Assembly (NCBI RefSeq): GCF_020010905.1
Contig: NZ_JAGJBY010000002.1
Span: 1,364,001 to 1,428,000 of the forward strand
Length of the DNA stretch: 64,000 nucleotides
Reading direction: 5' to 3'
DNA from: Streptomyces acidiscabies
GTDB taxonomy: Bacteria > Actinomycetota > Actinomycetes > Streptomycetales > Streptomycetaceae
The position numbers and the translations under genes are program-made. Shown piece by piece: positions 44,830-53,723 of the stretch. Position 1 is the first letter of the stretch. Every line of letters begins with the position of its first letter. Below the pieces are notes generated by a model. It was not told the origin of the DNA and did no database searches. It worked only from the letters and a program-made list of their open reading frames with translations.

Positions 44830-45969
44830 TCAGCGCCGCCACAGCGACACGGTCCCGTCCGGGCCCGCCGTCGCGACGAGGTGGGAATCCGGGCCGAACG
44901 CGACGGCCCTGGCCGGGAGTTGGACCGGGTTGCCCAGATGGCGGGGGCGGTCCGGGTGGGTGATGTCCCACAGGCGTACGACGTCGTCCTTGCCGATCAC
45001 CGCGAGGAGGGCAGCGTCGGCGCTGAACGCGAGGGCGCGCGGGAGGCGGGCGCCGGTGTTCAACTGGCGTCCCCTGGGGGTGGGTTCGTAGTTGCGGGTC
45101 AGATCCCACAGCTGGACGTTCCCCAAGTCGTCGGCGATGGCGAGGGTGTTGCCGTCCGGAGAGAACTGCGCGGCGTGCGCGGCCTGCGAGAAACTCGCCG
45201 TCGTCTGGAAATCCTCACGGGCGGATCCGCTCGTCGCGGCCTCCCGCAGGACGGTCAGGTTCCGCGAGCGGCGTACGACGATGTCGAGACTCCCGGTCCG
45301 CTGGCGCAGGGCCTTCACGCCGCGTACGTCGGGGGTGGGTTCGAGCCAGGGCAGTACGCCCACCTCGGTGTCCCAGGTGATCAGCTGCTCGTCGGAGGCC
45401 GCCAGCACCGTCCGGCGGTCCGAGTCGATCCCCAGCGCCGACACCGGTCGGGCGTCCGGCATCCGCGAGAGGTACGCCTTCTTCGGCCGCGCGGTGTCCG
45501 TCACGTCCCACGCCTCGACCCCGCCCACTCCGACCACCATCAGGCGGTTCCTGTCCGCCGACGAGAACACCATGGCGCCCACCGCGACTTGGGGACGCAT
45601 CCCCCCGGCCGCCCGCCACCGCACGTCCGGCATCGCCCCGCCGGGCGGCGCCGGTTCCCGCCACGGCGTGGGCAGCACGCCCTGCGCGGCGGCCGTGGTC
45701 AGACAGGTGAGGACGAGCGCGAACGTGGTGAGGAGCCCGGGGAACCAGTGAGGGCCCGGCCGGGAGGCCGAGGGGAGGCTCGGGGGCAGCGGACGCAGGG
45801 CGAGCGCGAGGGCGAGGCGGGTCGCGAAGTCGCGGGGGTACGGGGCGGGTTGGCGACCGGCGTCCACCCCGTCGTACGCGGCGAGTTGACGCTCGGCGCG
45901 CACCCCGCCGTACATGTCCGCCGCCAGCGCCCGCACCCACCTCCCCAACCCGCTGTCATAGAGCGGCAC
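44830..45969 (-). CDS. Membrane-anchored WD40-repeat protein
   Basis: This 379-residue protein starts at GTG 45969 with GGAGG upstream. A basic cytoplasmic N-terminus leads to one membrane helix (about 76-97, LLTTFALVLTCLTTAAA) and a propeller of WD40-like blades (about 115-379, TLAIADDLGNVQLWDL, LVATAGPDGTVSLWRR). It converges with the nSTAND1-WD40 gene with 31 bases between, and its propeller style is the same. It overlaps the next upstream membrane gene by 14 bases, implying co-translation. It might be a surface partner or regulator of the nSTAND1 propeller; inference. Confidence 0.82.
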   Translation of the reverse strand: MPLYDSGLGRWVRALAADMYGGVRAERQLAAYDGVDAGRQPAPYPRDFATRLALALALRPLPPSLPSASRPGPHWFPGLLTTFALVLTCLTTAAAQGVLPTPWREPAPPGGAMPDVRWRAAGGMRPQVAVGAMVFSSADRNRLMVVGVGGVEAWDVTDTARPKKAYLSRMPDARPVSALGIDSDRRTVLAASDEQLITWDTEVGVLPWLEPTPDVRGVKALRQRTGSLDIVVRRSRNLTVLREAATSGSAREDFQTTASFSQAAHAAQFSPDGNTLAIADDLGNVQLWDLTRNYEPTPRGRQLNTGARLPRALAFSADAALLAVIGKDDVVRLWDITHPDRPRHLGNPVQLPARAVAFGPDSHLVATAGPDGTVSLWRR

Positions 45970-46390
45970 TTGACCTCCCGCTCTCGGCGCTCTCGCGGGC
46001 CGCGGGTACGGCGGGGTCGGCTCCCGGGGGTGCGTCGTACAGCGGGATCGCCTGGAACAGGCGGGCGACCACCAACGGGGTCGCGACGCCCGCCATCAAC
46101 GCGGCCGTCTCGTCGGTGAGATACCCCGCCGCGCCGAGCGCAGCCGCGAGCCCCAGCCCGGCGAACAGCCGCAGCGCGACCGCCACCAGCATCACCGGCC
46201 GGTCGGCCCTGCTGTGCCACGGCCACCGCCACTTCCGGCGCGGGCCGACCGGTCGCATGGACGCGGAGAGATTCAGCGCTTCAGCGACACCGCTTCCCAG
46301 CAGTCCCCAGAGCGCGGCTTGCAAGCCTGTCACAGGAGGAACGGTAGCGGAGTGTGTGTAAATCGTGGCATTCGGTGAGGTAAGTGCCAT
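45956..46390 (-). CDS. Small membrane protein, 144 residues
   Basis: This unrecognised protein has two hydrophobic segments (about 66-88, MLVAVALRLFAGLGLAAAL, and 94-112) plus a short N-terminal hydrophobic stretch (about 20-38). Its tail contains QAIPLYDAPP, echoing MPLYDSG at the start of the following WD40 protein. The stop overlaps that gene by 14 bases, so they form one operon. It diverges from the NB-ARC gene by 71 bases. The ATG 46390 is the only reasonable start. No function is assigned. Confidence 0.65.
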   Translation of the reverse strand: MALTSPNATIYTHSATVPPVTGLQAALWGLLGSGVAEALNLSASMRPVGPRRKWRWPWHSRADRPVMLVAVALRLFAGLGLAAALGAAGYLTDETAALMAGVATPLVVARLFQAIPLYDAPPGADPAVPAARESAESGRSSAAL

Positions 46391-46461
46391 CTTCTGCCTC
46401 CCTGCCGCCGGTCAGAAACTTGTGGATACGATTTCCGTAACGGCGAGTTGGGGAGACCTGC

Positions 46462-48756
46462 GTGTCACTGTTGATAGGGATGGCGACCTCGGCCGTCACC
46501 ACGGTCGCGTCGGGTGCCTTGTCCGGAGCGGGCGGCGAGGCCGGGCGCCGGATCTCCGAACGGCTCTACGGCCTGCTGAGCCGCGCCCACCCCGGGGAGC
46601 CCGCCACCCTCCCGGTCACCGAGGCGGAATGCGCCGACGCCGCCCGGGACCTGGACGAACTCTCGCGCAGATCGGGGGAGTTGGCCGAGGAAGTCAGCGC
46701 ATGGCTGCGCGAGGCGACCCGGTTCGCGGAGCGCGCGACCCCAACTGCCGTTGCCCGCCCACGGATGCTGCCGCCGTCGACCGCCGTGTTCACGGACCGC
46801 GAGGACGTCGTGGAGTGGATCGAGGCGCTGCCCGGCGAAGGCGACGGCCCGTTCGTGGGGGTCCTCACCGGCCCCGGCGGCATCGGCAAGACCGCCGTGG
46901 CCGTCCGGGGCGGCAGCCGATTGCGTGAACGCTTCCCCGACGGCGACCTGTTCATCGACCTCGCCGGAGACTCCGCCGCCACCGCCCTCACCCCCTCCGA
47001 CGTCCTCGCCCGCTTCCTCGAAGCCCTCGGAGTGGCGCCCGACCGGGTCCCCGGCGACGAGGCCCGCCAACGCGACCTCTACCGCACCCTCACCGCCGAC
47101 CGCCGCCTCCTCGTCGTCCTCGACAACGCGCACGACGACGCCCAGGTCATGCCCCTGATCCCGGCGTCCCCCACGTCGTTGACCCTCGTCACGAGCCGGC
47201 ACCGGCTCGCCCGCCTGACCGCCCACTACGGCGCCCGCCCCCGCACCGTCGGCCCCCTCTCGACCGAGGACGCCATGCTCCTGCTGACGCGTACGGTGGG
47301 AAGAGCCGCCCCGGAGACGGCAGTTCGGGCCGTCGCCGAGGGCACCGGCGGGTACCCGCTCGCGGTGTGCACGACCGGCGCGGGGCTCGCGCAGCGCGAA
47401 CACCTGAGCTGGGAACGGGTGGCCCGAGACCTACGACGGGAGGAAGCCGGACCGATGACCGACAACCCCGTACGCCTCGCCTACGACGTCTCCTACGGCC
47501 AACTCCCAGCCGACGCCGCCGCGTTCTACCGCGCGCTCGGCGCCTGGGCCTGGCCGACGATCACCCTCCAGATCGCCGCCGCTGCCGCCGGAGTCACCGA
47601 GAGCACGGCACGCGAACAGCTCGAACACCTCGCCCGCGTACATCTGTTGGAGGAGGTCGAGGAGGAGCGGTACCGCTTCCACGACGCCGCTCGGGCCCAC
47701 GCGCGGGAGTTGGCCCACGCCGAGGACGGTCTCGGGCGAACAGCCGCCGCCGTACGGCGCGTTGCCGTCGCGCTGCTGAAATCGACCGCGAGCGCGGATC
47801 ATCGGGTGATGCCGCTGCGGTGGCGGCTCGGGCCCGCCTATCGCGGGCTCCGGGCCCAATCACCCGACGGCAAGCGGGCGTTGGCGGAGCTGAGCCGTGA
47901 GCGGGAGAACATCGCCGCCGTGATCCGGGCCGCCGCGCACCACGGATTCGACGACCTCGTCTGGCAGTTGTGCGAGGCGACGTGGAGCCTGCACCTGCGG
48001 CTCGGGTTCCATACGCAGTGGATCGACACCCACCTGCTCGGCGTGGACGCCGCGCGGAGGCAGGCCGAGGAGTTCGGCGATCCGCGTGCGGTGGGGCGGA
48101 TGAAGGTCCAACTCGCCTTCGCCTACATGGGAGTCGGGCGAGCCGACGAGGCCGCCGAGGCGCTCGCCGACGCCATCGCCGCCGACCAGGCCTGCGGGCA
48201 TCATCGCGGTGAGGCCAGCGCGGTCGAGACCGCCGGGCTGCTCCAACTCCGCCTGTGGAACTGGCGCGAGGCCGCCCGGCGGTTCCAGGAGGCGCGGGCC
48301 GTCTGGGCGCGTGTCGCCGACGGGGACGACGGGTTCCAGGACAAGGAGCGTGCCATCGCCCTCCTCGACCTGCACACCGGGCGGGCCGAGACCGGCGCGG
48401 GTGACTTCTCCGCCGCCCTCGCCCGGCTCAACGGCGCGCTCGTGGGCTTCCGTTCACTCGGCGACGTTCACAACGAAGGACGCGTCTACACCTGCCTTGG
48501 TGAACTTCACCGCAACGCAGGTGACCTCGAACAGGCCCTCGTCTGCCTCGACAAGGCCGTCCGGATCATGGCGTCCGAAGGGGCTTGGCCGCAGCACGCC
48601 GACGCGGTCGAGCTGCGGGCCGATGTGCATCGGCGGGCCGGGCGGGAGGCTGAGGAAGCGGCGGATCTGCGGGTTGCGGGGAAGTGGTATGAGGGGAATG
48701 GGGACGCGGCCGGAGCGGGGCGGGTTCGGGAGCGGCTCGCCGAACTCGCCGTGTGA
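46462..48756 (+). CDS. NB-ARC NTPase with TPR repeats
   Basis: This 764-residue STAND protein has a hydrophobic N-terminal helix (SLLIGMATSAVTTVASGAL) and a helical region to about 100. The NB-ARC ATPase has Walker A GPGGIGKT (137-144), Walker B RLLVVLDNAHD and a winged-helix region. TPR repeats follow from about 480 to 760 (HNEGRVYTCLGELHRNAGDL). There is no HTH DNA-binding domain at the N-terminus, unlike the AfsR/SARP regulators with the same core, so it is not an obvious transcription factor. The N-terminal helix may be a signalling segment shared with the 40,573 protein. GTG 46462 has GGGGAG upstream. It sits alone after a divergent membrane operon. Confidence 0.87.
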   Translation: MSLLIGMATSAVTTVASGALSGAGGEAGRRISERLYGLLSRAHPGEPATLPVTEAECADAARDLDELSRRSGELAEEVSAWLREATRFAERATPTAVARPRMLPPSTAVFTDREDVVEWIEALPGEGDGPFVGVLTGPGGIGKTAVAVRGGSRLRERFPDGDLFIDLAGDSAATALTPSDVLARFLEALGVAPDRVPGDEARQRDLYRTLTADRRLLVVLDNAHDDAQVMPLIPASPTSLTLVTSRHRLARLTAHYGARPRTVGPLSTEDAMLLLTRTVGRAAPETAVRAVAEGTGGYPLAVCTTGAGLAQREHLSWERVARDLRREEAGPMTDNPVRLAYDVSYGQLPADAAAFYRALGAWAWPTITLQIAAAAAGVTESTAREQLEHLARVHLLEEVEEERYRFHDAARAHARELAHAEDGLGRTAAAVRRVAVALLKSTASADHRVMPLRWRLGPAYRGLRAQSPDGKRALAELSRERENIAAVIRAAAHHGFDDLVWQLCEATWSLHLRLGFHTQWIDTHLLGVDAARRQAEEFGDPRAVGRMKVQLAFAYMGVGRADEAAEALADAIAADQACGHHRGEASAVETAGLLQLRLWNWREAARRFQEARAVWARVADGDDGFQDKERAIALLDLHTGRAETGAGDFSAALARLNGALVGFRSLGDVHNEGRVYTCLGELHRNAGDLEQALVCLDKAVRIMASEGAWPQHADAVELRADVHRRAGREAEEAADLRVAGKWYEGNGDAAGAGRVRERLAELAV

Positions 48757-48779
48757 GGAGCCGGGGTGGGGGATGTGCC

Positions 48780-50589
48780 TCAGGGGTAGCTCGTGACGCT
48801 GACCCGGTGCGCCTCCGCCCCCGTCCGCACCGTCAACTCACCCGGTATCTCCGCAGGTTGCTCCTCATCGGTCAGCCATGCGTACAACGCCGACGCGTAC
48901 GCCGCCGGGTCGCACAGATCCGCGCGGCCGTCCGGCTCCGGTGCCGCCGTCAGCCGTACGACCCTCCCGTCCCGCGTCCCCACGACACACCGGTCCGGTC
49001 CGTCCACGTACACCGCCAGGCCGCAGTACGGGTACCTCGCCAGCGTCTCCGCCGTCCACGACGCGGGCGGGCCCAGGCGGGGGTCGTTCTCGGGGGCGCG
49101 GCGTACGACGATGTCGGCGAGCGTCAGGCGGCCCGTCTCGCGGGTCTCCTCGTCGACGACCGTGTGGGCGGCGTCGGAGTCGGTGCGCGGGTCGGGAGCG
49201 TCGCCGGTCACGGGGTGCCGGGTCACCTCGATCGCGTTGTCGCGGCGACGCGTGAACACGCGTACCGGAGCGGTGAGTTGGGCCGGGGTGTACGGAGGGA
49301 GCGGGAGGGGGTTCAGGAGGGCCGGGTGGGTCTCCGGTTCAGGGATGCCCAACAGGCCGTAGAAAAGGCGCCGTAGAAGCGCTGCCGACTCGCCCGGCGA
49401 CGAACTCGTCTGCTCCGCGAGGTCCTTGTAGCGGGCCGGGTCGTGTGTGCTGATCGCCCGGTCTATCTGGGCGCGGAGACTGCCTCGCCGGACCAGTTGA
49501 GGGGCCGTGCGGCCGAGGGCGGCCACCGGGGAGTCCGGGGCCAAGTCCTGCTGGGGGAAGGCGCCGAGGAGTACGGGGACGCCGATGGACGCGGCGTAGT
49601 ACGTGACGCTGGAGTGGTCGCCCAGTACGCAGTCCGCCGCGATCAGGGCCTGCCGCCAGCCTTCGAGGGGGTCGACGGTGTCCAGGCCGGCCCGCTGCGC
49701 GCCGTCCAGCCAGGCTCGTACCTGGCCGGGGCCGTGACCGTGCCAGATGTTGGGGTGGAGGACCGCTGTTGTGCGGTACTCGTCGGCGGGGAGTTCCGCC
49801 GGGAGCCGGGAGAGGAGCCAGGGGAGGAGGTCGTCCTCGTCCCACGCGTCGCCGCCGAACAGGGACCTCGGCGCCCAGGTGGAACTGACGACGATCAGCT
49901 TCTGCCCGCGCGCTACGCCCAACGCCCGGCGGAATCGCTCACGTTGAGGAAGCGCCGCGAGGATACGGTCGTAGCAGGGGTCCCCCGCGAGAGCGGCGGT
50001 CTCCGCCGCTGCCGGCACCGACTCCCTGAGCCTGTCGAGCTGTTCGGGATGGGACAGGACGGTCGCGGCGGCGAGAGGTCGGCCGTCAGGGCGAAGCAAC
50101 CAGTCGGACGAGAGGCCGAACACGGGGGCTGGGGCGGGTGGTTGAGGCGTTGAGGCGTTGAGGCGTTGAGGCGTTGAGGCGTTGAGGCGTTGAGGCGTTG
50201 AGGCGTTGAGGCGTTGCCAGCCTCTTATTATATCCGACCCCGTGTGACAATACGGCCAAATTCCCCCGAATTTCCCCGAGTTCACCCCCGTAGCTGGCCG
50301 AGACGGCCAGGTCGAACTCGGCCTCCTTCGCCTGCTCCCAAGGCACCACCGGCACCCCCACCCCCGCCAACAACTCCGGCACCCCCGCGAGAAACGGCGA
50401 CGACCTCGTACACGTGGCGAACAACTGCACCCGCACATCGCTGTGGAACAGCGGCAGCACATCCAACAACCGAGTCGCGGAAGTGACGTTGTGCACGACG
50501 AACAACACCCGTCGGCACCCACTCCGCGTCACCCACCGCCCGGAGTCCTCCCCCACGGGCACGCGCAACCACCCCACCGCACCGCCCAC
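48780..50589 (-). pseudogene. Glycerophosphotransferase-like gene split between frames by an 8-bp repeat
   Basis: Two halves of one protein are in different frames. The N-terminal part (from a GTG near 50589, exact start uncertain) reads RRVLFVVHNVTSATRLLDVL and FDLAVSASYGGELGEIRGN and ends in SHGVGYNKRLATPQRLNAST. The C-terminal part continues PVFGLSSDWLL, with STWAPRSLFGG, LHPNIWHGHGPG and the AADCVLGDHSSVTYYAAS segment typical of CDP-glycerol glycerophosphotransferase-like GT-B enzymes. The join is a tract of nine AACGCCTC units. With seven, ten or thirteen units the halves come in frame; with nine the N-part ends at 50086. It could be a phase-variable gene currently off, a sequencing error in the repeat, or a real pseudogene. 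Function, probably wall-polymer or surface glycan synthesis, is inference. Confidence 0.7.
50144..50215. repeat. Nine perfect copies of an 8-bp tandem repeat
   Basis: GAGGCGTT on the plus strand (AACGCCTC in the sense of the gene) is repeated nine times without change, with a partial copy at the left end. Because eight is not a multiple of three, one cycle of three units encodes the same octapeptide QRLNASTP in all three frames, and no frame has a stop. Perfect repeats of this kind are prone to slippage. Confidence 0.95.
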
Positions 50590-50689
50590 AGCCCGCTCCG
50601 CCCCCTCGCCACTCGTACGCCGCCCGCTGTTCAGCGGGAGATCATCCGATGCTATCCGGCGAGGGATGGACGACCGCGTCCGGTATGCG

Positions 50690-51163
50690 TCAGGCCGGGT
50701 TCTCGACCGTGCGCGCCAGGATGCCCAACGTCGCGCGGAGGGCGGATTCCTGGAGGATGGGGAAGATGCCGGCCGCGCGGTAACGCTCGTGGATCTGGCT
50801 CCAGTCGTAGTACGAGGTGACGTGCGTGCCGGTGGGGGTGGCGCGCAGGACGTAGCCGTACCGGTGGTCGATGTCCGGCTTGAGGTCGGGGGACACGGGC
50901 GTCCATTCGATCAGCGCGTCCTCGTCGTACGCGGTGATGACGACCGTCACGTCGTACCGGCCCATCGGGCGGTCGTTGAGCGCCTCGCGGTCCATGTGGA
51001 CGACGAAGGAGTCACCGGCCTTGGCCACGCGCTCGCCGTCGGCGGACTGGAGCATCCCGGAGCTGTCGATGGAGACGTGGCCGCGCGGATCGGTGAGGAG
51101 GGCGAAGACGCGGGCCGGGGGCGCGGCTATCTCGCGGGCCACCTCGAAGCGCTCGTCGGACAT
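50690..51163 (-). CDS. SRPBCC (START-like) family protein
   Basis: This 157-residue protein has the helix-grip fold: an N-terminal EVAREIAAPPARVFALLTDP, beta strands including MGRYDVTVVITAYDED, and a long C-terminal helix. Many such proteins bind hydrophobic ligands or catalyse polyketide-like steps. It is 58 bases after the peptide synthetase gene on the same strand, so it may be the last gene of the cluster. Its own ribosome site GAGGGAG precedes ATG 51163. Which ligand is bound is unknown. Confidence 0.83.
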   Translation of the reverse strand: MSDERFEVAREIAAPPARVFALLTDPRGHVSIDSSGMLQSADGERVAKAGDSFVVHMDREALNDRPMGRYDVTVVITAYDEDALIEWTPVSPDLKPDIDHRYGYVLRATPTGTHVTSYYDWSQIHERYRAAGIFPILQESALRATLGILARTVENPA

Positions 51164-51221
51164 GGGGCTCCCTCGTTTCTGCAACGCGTTTCTACATACG
51201 GATCCTGAGGTCGCCGGAATC

Positions 51222-53693
51222 CTAGTCTCCGCTCCGCTCCAGCCCTGCAACGGTTCCCCTGATCGTCGGATTCCGGTACAGCTCCCGCAGCCGCACGGCC
51301 GGAAGCCCCTGTTCCCGCAGCGCGGCGGTGATGCGTACGGCGAAGAGGGAGTTCCCGCCGAGCTCGAAGAAGTCGTCGTCGGGACCGACGTCCGTGCCGA
51401 GGACGTCGCTCCAGATCCGGGTGAGACGGGCGGTGAGATCGTCAGTAAACGGTTGCTCCTGTTGCTGCGCGAGCGCGGGCGCCGGAGCCGCGACGAGCCG
51501 CGACACGTCCAGCTTCCCGTTCGCCGTCAACGGCAAGGCGTCCAGGGCGGTGACCGTCGCCGGCACCATGTACTCGGGGAGGAGACCGGCGGCGCGTTCG
51601 CGTACGGTGCCGGTGCTGCCGCCGTTCAGTACGACGTACGCATCGATCCGCGCCCCGGCCGCGTCCCCCTCGCGGTGGACGACGACGGCCGCCGTCCGCA
51701 CCTCGGGATCCTCCAGCAGTACGTTGCGAATCTCGTCCAACTCGATCCGGAATCCCCGGACCTTGACCTGACTGTCGATACGGCCGAGGTGTTCGAGCCG
51801 CCCGTCGGGACGCAGCCGGCCGAGGTCACCGCTGCGATAGAGCCGACCGTCGCCGTACGGGTCCGGCACGAACCGTTCGGCGGTCAGCTCCTCCTGCCCG
51901 AGGTACCCGAGCGCGACCCCGGCACCACCGACGCAGATCTCACCCGCGACACCGGGAGGGAGCAACTCGCCCTCGGGGCCGGTGACATACAGGTTCCACC
52001 CCGGCAACGCCCGTCCCACGGAACGGGTCCCGGCGAGAGCCAGGGCCCGGGTGAGGGTCTGCTCGGTGACGTGGACGGTGGTCTCGGTGATCCCGTACAT
52101 GTTGACCAGCCGACACGCGGGATGCCGGTCGAACCACGGCAACACCCCACGTGCGTCGAGGGGTTCACCCCCGAAGACGACCAACCGCACGCCCACGGCG
52201 CCGTGTTCGACGCTCATCAACTGCCCGAACGCGGACGGCGTCTGGCTGACCACACTGACCTGCTCGGACACCAGCAGATCCCGGAAGGCGTCCGGCTCGC
52301 GCGAGACGAAGTACGGCACGACGACCAGCCGCCCCCCGGTGAGCAGGCACCCCCAGATCTCCCAGACGGAGAAGTCGAAGGCGGCGGAGTGGAACCACGT
52401 CCACACGTCCTGCGAACCCAGCCCGTACTCCTCCCGCGTCGCATCGACGAGGGCGATGACATTCCGATGCGGGACGACGACTCCCTTGGGCCGCCCCGTC
52501 GAGCCGGACGTGTAGACGATGTACGCGGGCCCGTCCCCCGGCGCAGGCAACTTACCTTCTCCGAAGACGAGTTCATCCGGCGAGACCGCATCGGCGAACC
52601 CCGCCGACCGCGTCACCATCACCCGCAACCCGGCGTCCCGAGCCGTGTACGCGATCCGCTCCGCCGGATACGCGGGGTCCACCGGCACATACGTCCCCCC
52701 GGCCTTCAGCACGGCGAGCAGTACGACGACAAGCTCGGCGGTGCGGTCGAGACACACCCCCACCCGATCCCCGGGCGCCACCCCTCGCTGGACGAGTCCC
52801 CGCGCCAACTCCCCGGCCCGCGCGTCGAGTTCCCCGTACGTCAGCTGCTCCGCGCCGTCCGTCACGGCGACGCGCTCCGGCGCCAGCCCGGCGATCTGTG
52901 CAAACGCTTCCACAACACTGACGGCACCCGACCCCGGCGTAGCGATCCGCCCGGCCCGCCCGAGCGCCACGACCCGCCCACGCTCCCCGGCGTCGAGCAA
53001 CTCCACCTCGCTCGGAGGCACTTCGTCGAGAACCTGCCGATGAACATGCACGAGATGCCGCACGAACTGGGCGGCGATCTCTCCCGAGAAGTGGCTCCCG
53101 AGATGGTCGCACCGCAGCCGAACCCCTTTGACGTCCCGCACGACCGACACGGTCAACGGAAACGGCGGCGCGAGACACGGCACATACTCCCCGCCCCACT
53201 CGACGTCGTCGAAGAGGAGCCCGGCGAGGACGGGACCGCTCGCGGGAACGGGCTTCGCGTCGCGAAGGACGTAGGCGCCGTGATCGGTACCGAGGAGCGC
53301 GTCCTCGGAGCCGTACCGTGCCAGCGTCACGCCGAGGGCGGTCAACCAGCTGCTCTCATCGCCGAGTTCGCTGATCGGCAGGATGTACGGGGCGCCCGGC
53401 GTACCGTCGGGGAGACCCCAGGGCGGCGGGGGCGCGCTTTCCAGCCCGTCCACCGGCCCGACGTGACCCCCACGCGGCCCGACAGCGATCAGATCGCTGC
53501 CGCCGTCCGCGTACCGCAACACCACCCGCCGCACCCCCTCCGCGGCCCGCGCCATCTCGACTTCCCGGCGCCGCACGGCGATCGGATGATCGGCGGGTAC
53601 GGGCAGATCCTCGATCCAAGCCCGAGACCCTGGCTCGACAGAGGCGGACGGGGTCCGCAGGGCACAGCAACGCGCGGCAAGAGACGACGACAC
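51222..53693 (-). CDS. Stand-alone NRPS protein: truncated C-like region, A (threonine-type), T
   Basis: The 823-residue protein has a ~230-residue N-terminal segment resembling only the last part of a condensation domain. It has no HHxxxDG motif, so it cannot form peptide bonds. An adenylation domain follows (A3 YIVYTSGSTGRPKG; FDFSVWEIWG) and a carrier domain with GGNSL, phosphopantetheine Ser782. The ten specificity positions read D-F-W-S-V-G-M-V-H-K, close to the threonine code DFWNIGMVHK. Such A-T proteins usually charge an amino acid that is modified on the carrier and then handed to a module lacking its own A domain. Such a module lies at 59,344. The SDR just upstream in the operon is the candidate modifier. 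GAGGAG precedes GTG 53693. Confidence 0.9.
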   Translation of the reverse strand: MSSSLAARCCALRTPSASVEPGSRAWIEDLPVPADHPIAVRRREVEMARAAEGVRRVVLRYADGGSDLIAVGPRGGHVGPVDGLESAPPPPWGLPDGTPGAPYILPISELGDESSWLTALGVTLARYGSEDALLGTDHGAYVLRDAKPVPASGPVLAGLLFDDVEWGGEYVPCLAPPFPLTVSVVRDVKGVRLRCDHLGSHFSGEIAAQFVRHLVHVHRQVLDEVPPSEVELLDAGERGRVVALGRAGRIATPGSGAVSVVEAFAQIAGLAPERVAVTDGAEQLTYGELDARAGELARGLVQRGVAPGDRVGVCLDRTAELVVVLLAVLKAGGTYVPVDPAYPAERIAYTARDAGLRVMVTRSAGFADAVSPDELVFGEGKLPAPGDGPAYIVYTSGSTGRPKGVVVPHRNVIALVDATREEYGLGSQDVWTWFHSAAFDFSVWEIWGCLLTGGRLVVVPYFVSREPDAFRDLLVSEQVSVVSQTPSAFGQLMSVEHGAVGVRLVVFGGEPLDARGVLPWFDRHPACRLVNMYGITETTVHVTEQTLTRALALAGTRSVGRALPGWNLYVTGPEGELLPPGVAGEICVGGAGVALGYLGQEELTAERFVPDPYGDGRLYRSGDLGRLRPDGRLEHLGRIDSQVKVRGFRIELDEIRNVLLEDPEVRTAAVVVHREGDAAGARIDAYVVLNGGSTGTVRERAAGLLPEYMVPATVTALDALPLTANGKLDVSRLVAAPAPALAQQQEQPFTDDLTARLTRIWSDVLGTDVGPDDDFFELGGNSLFAVRITAALREQGLPAVRLRELYRNPTIRGTVAGLERSGD

Positions 53694-53723
53694 GGGGGCA
53701 ACTCCTCAATGTTCTCCGGCAGT

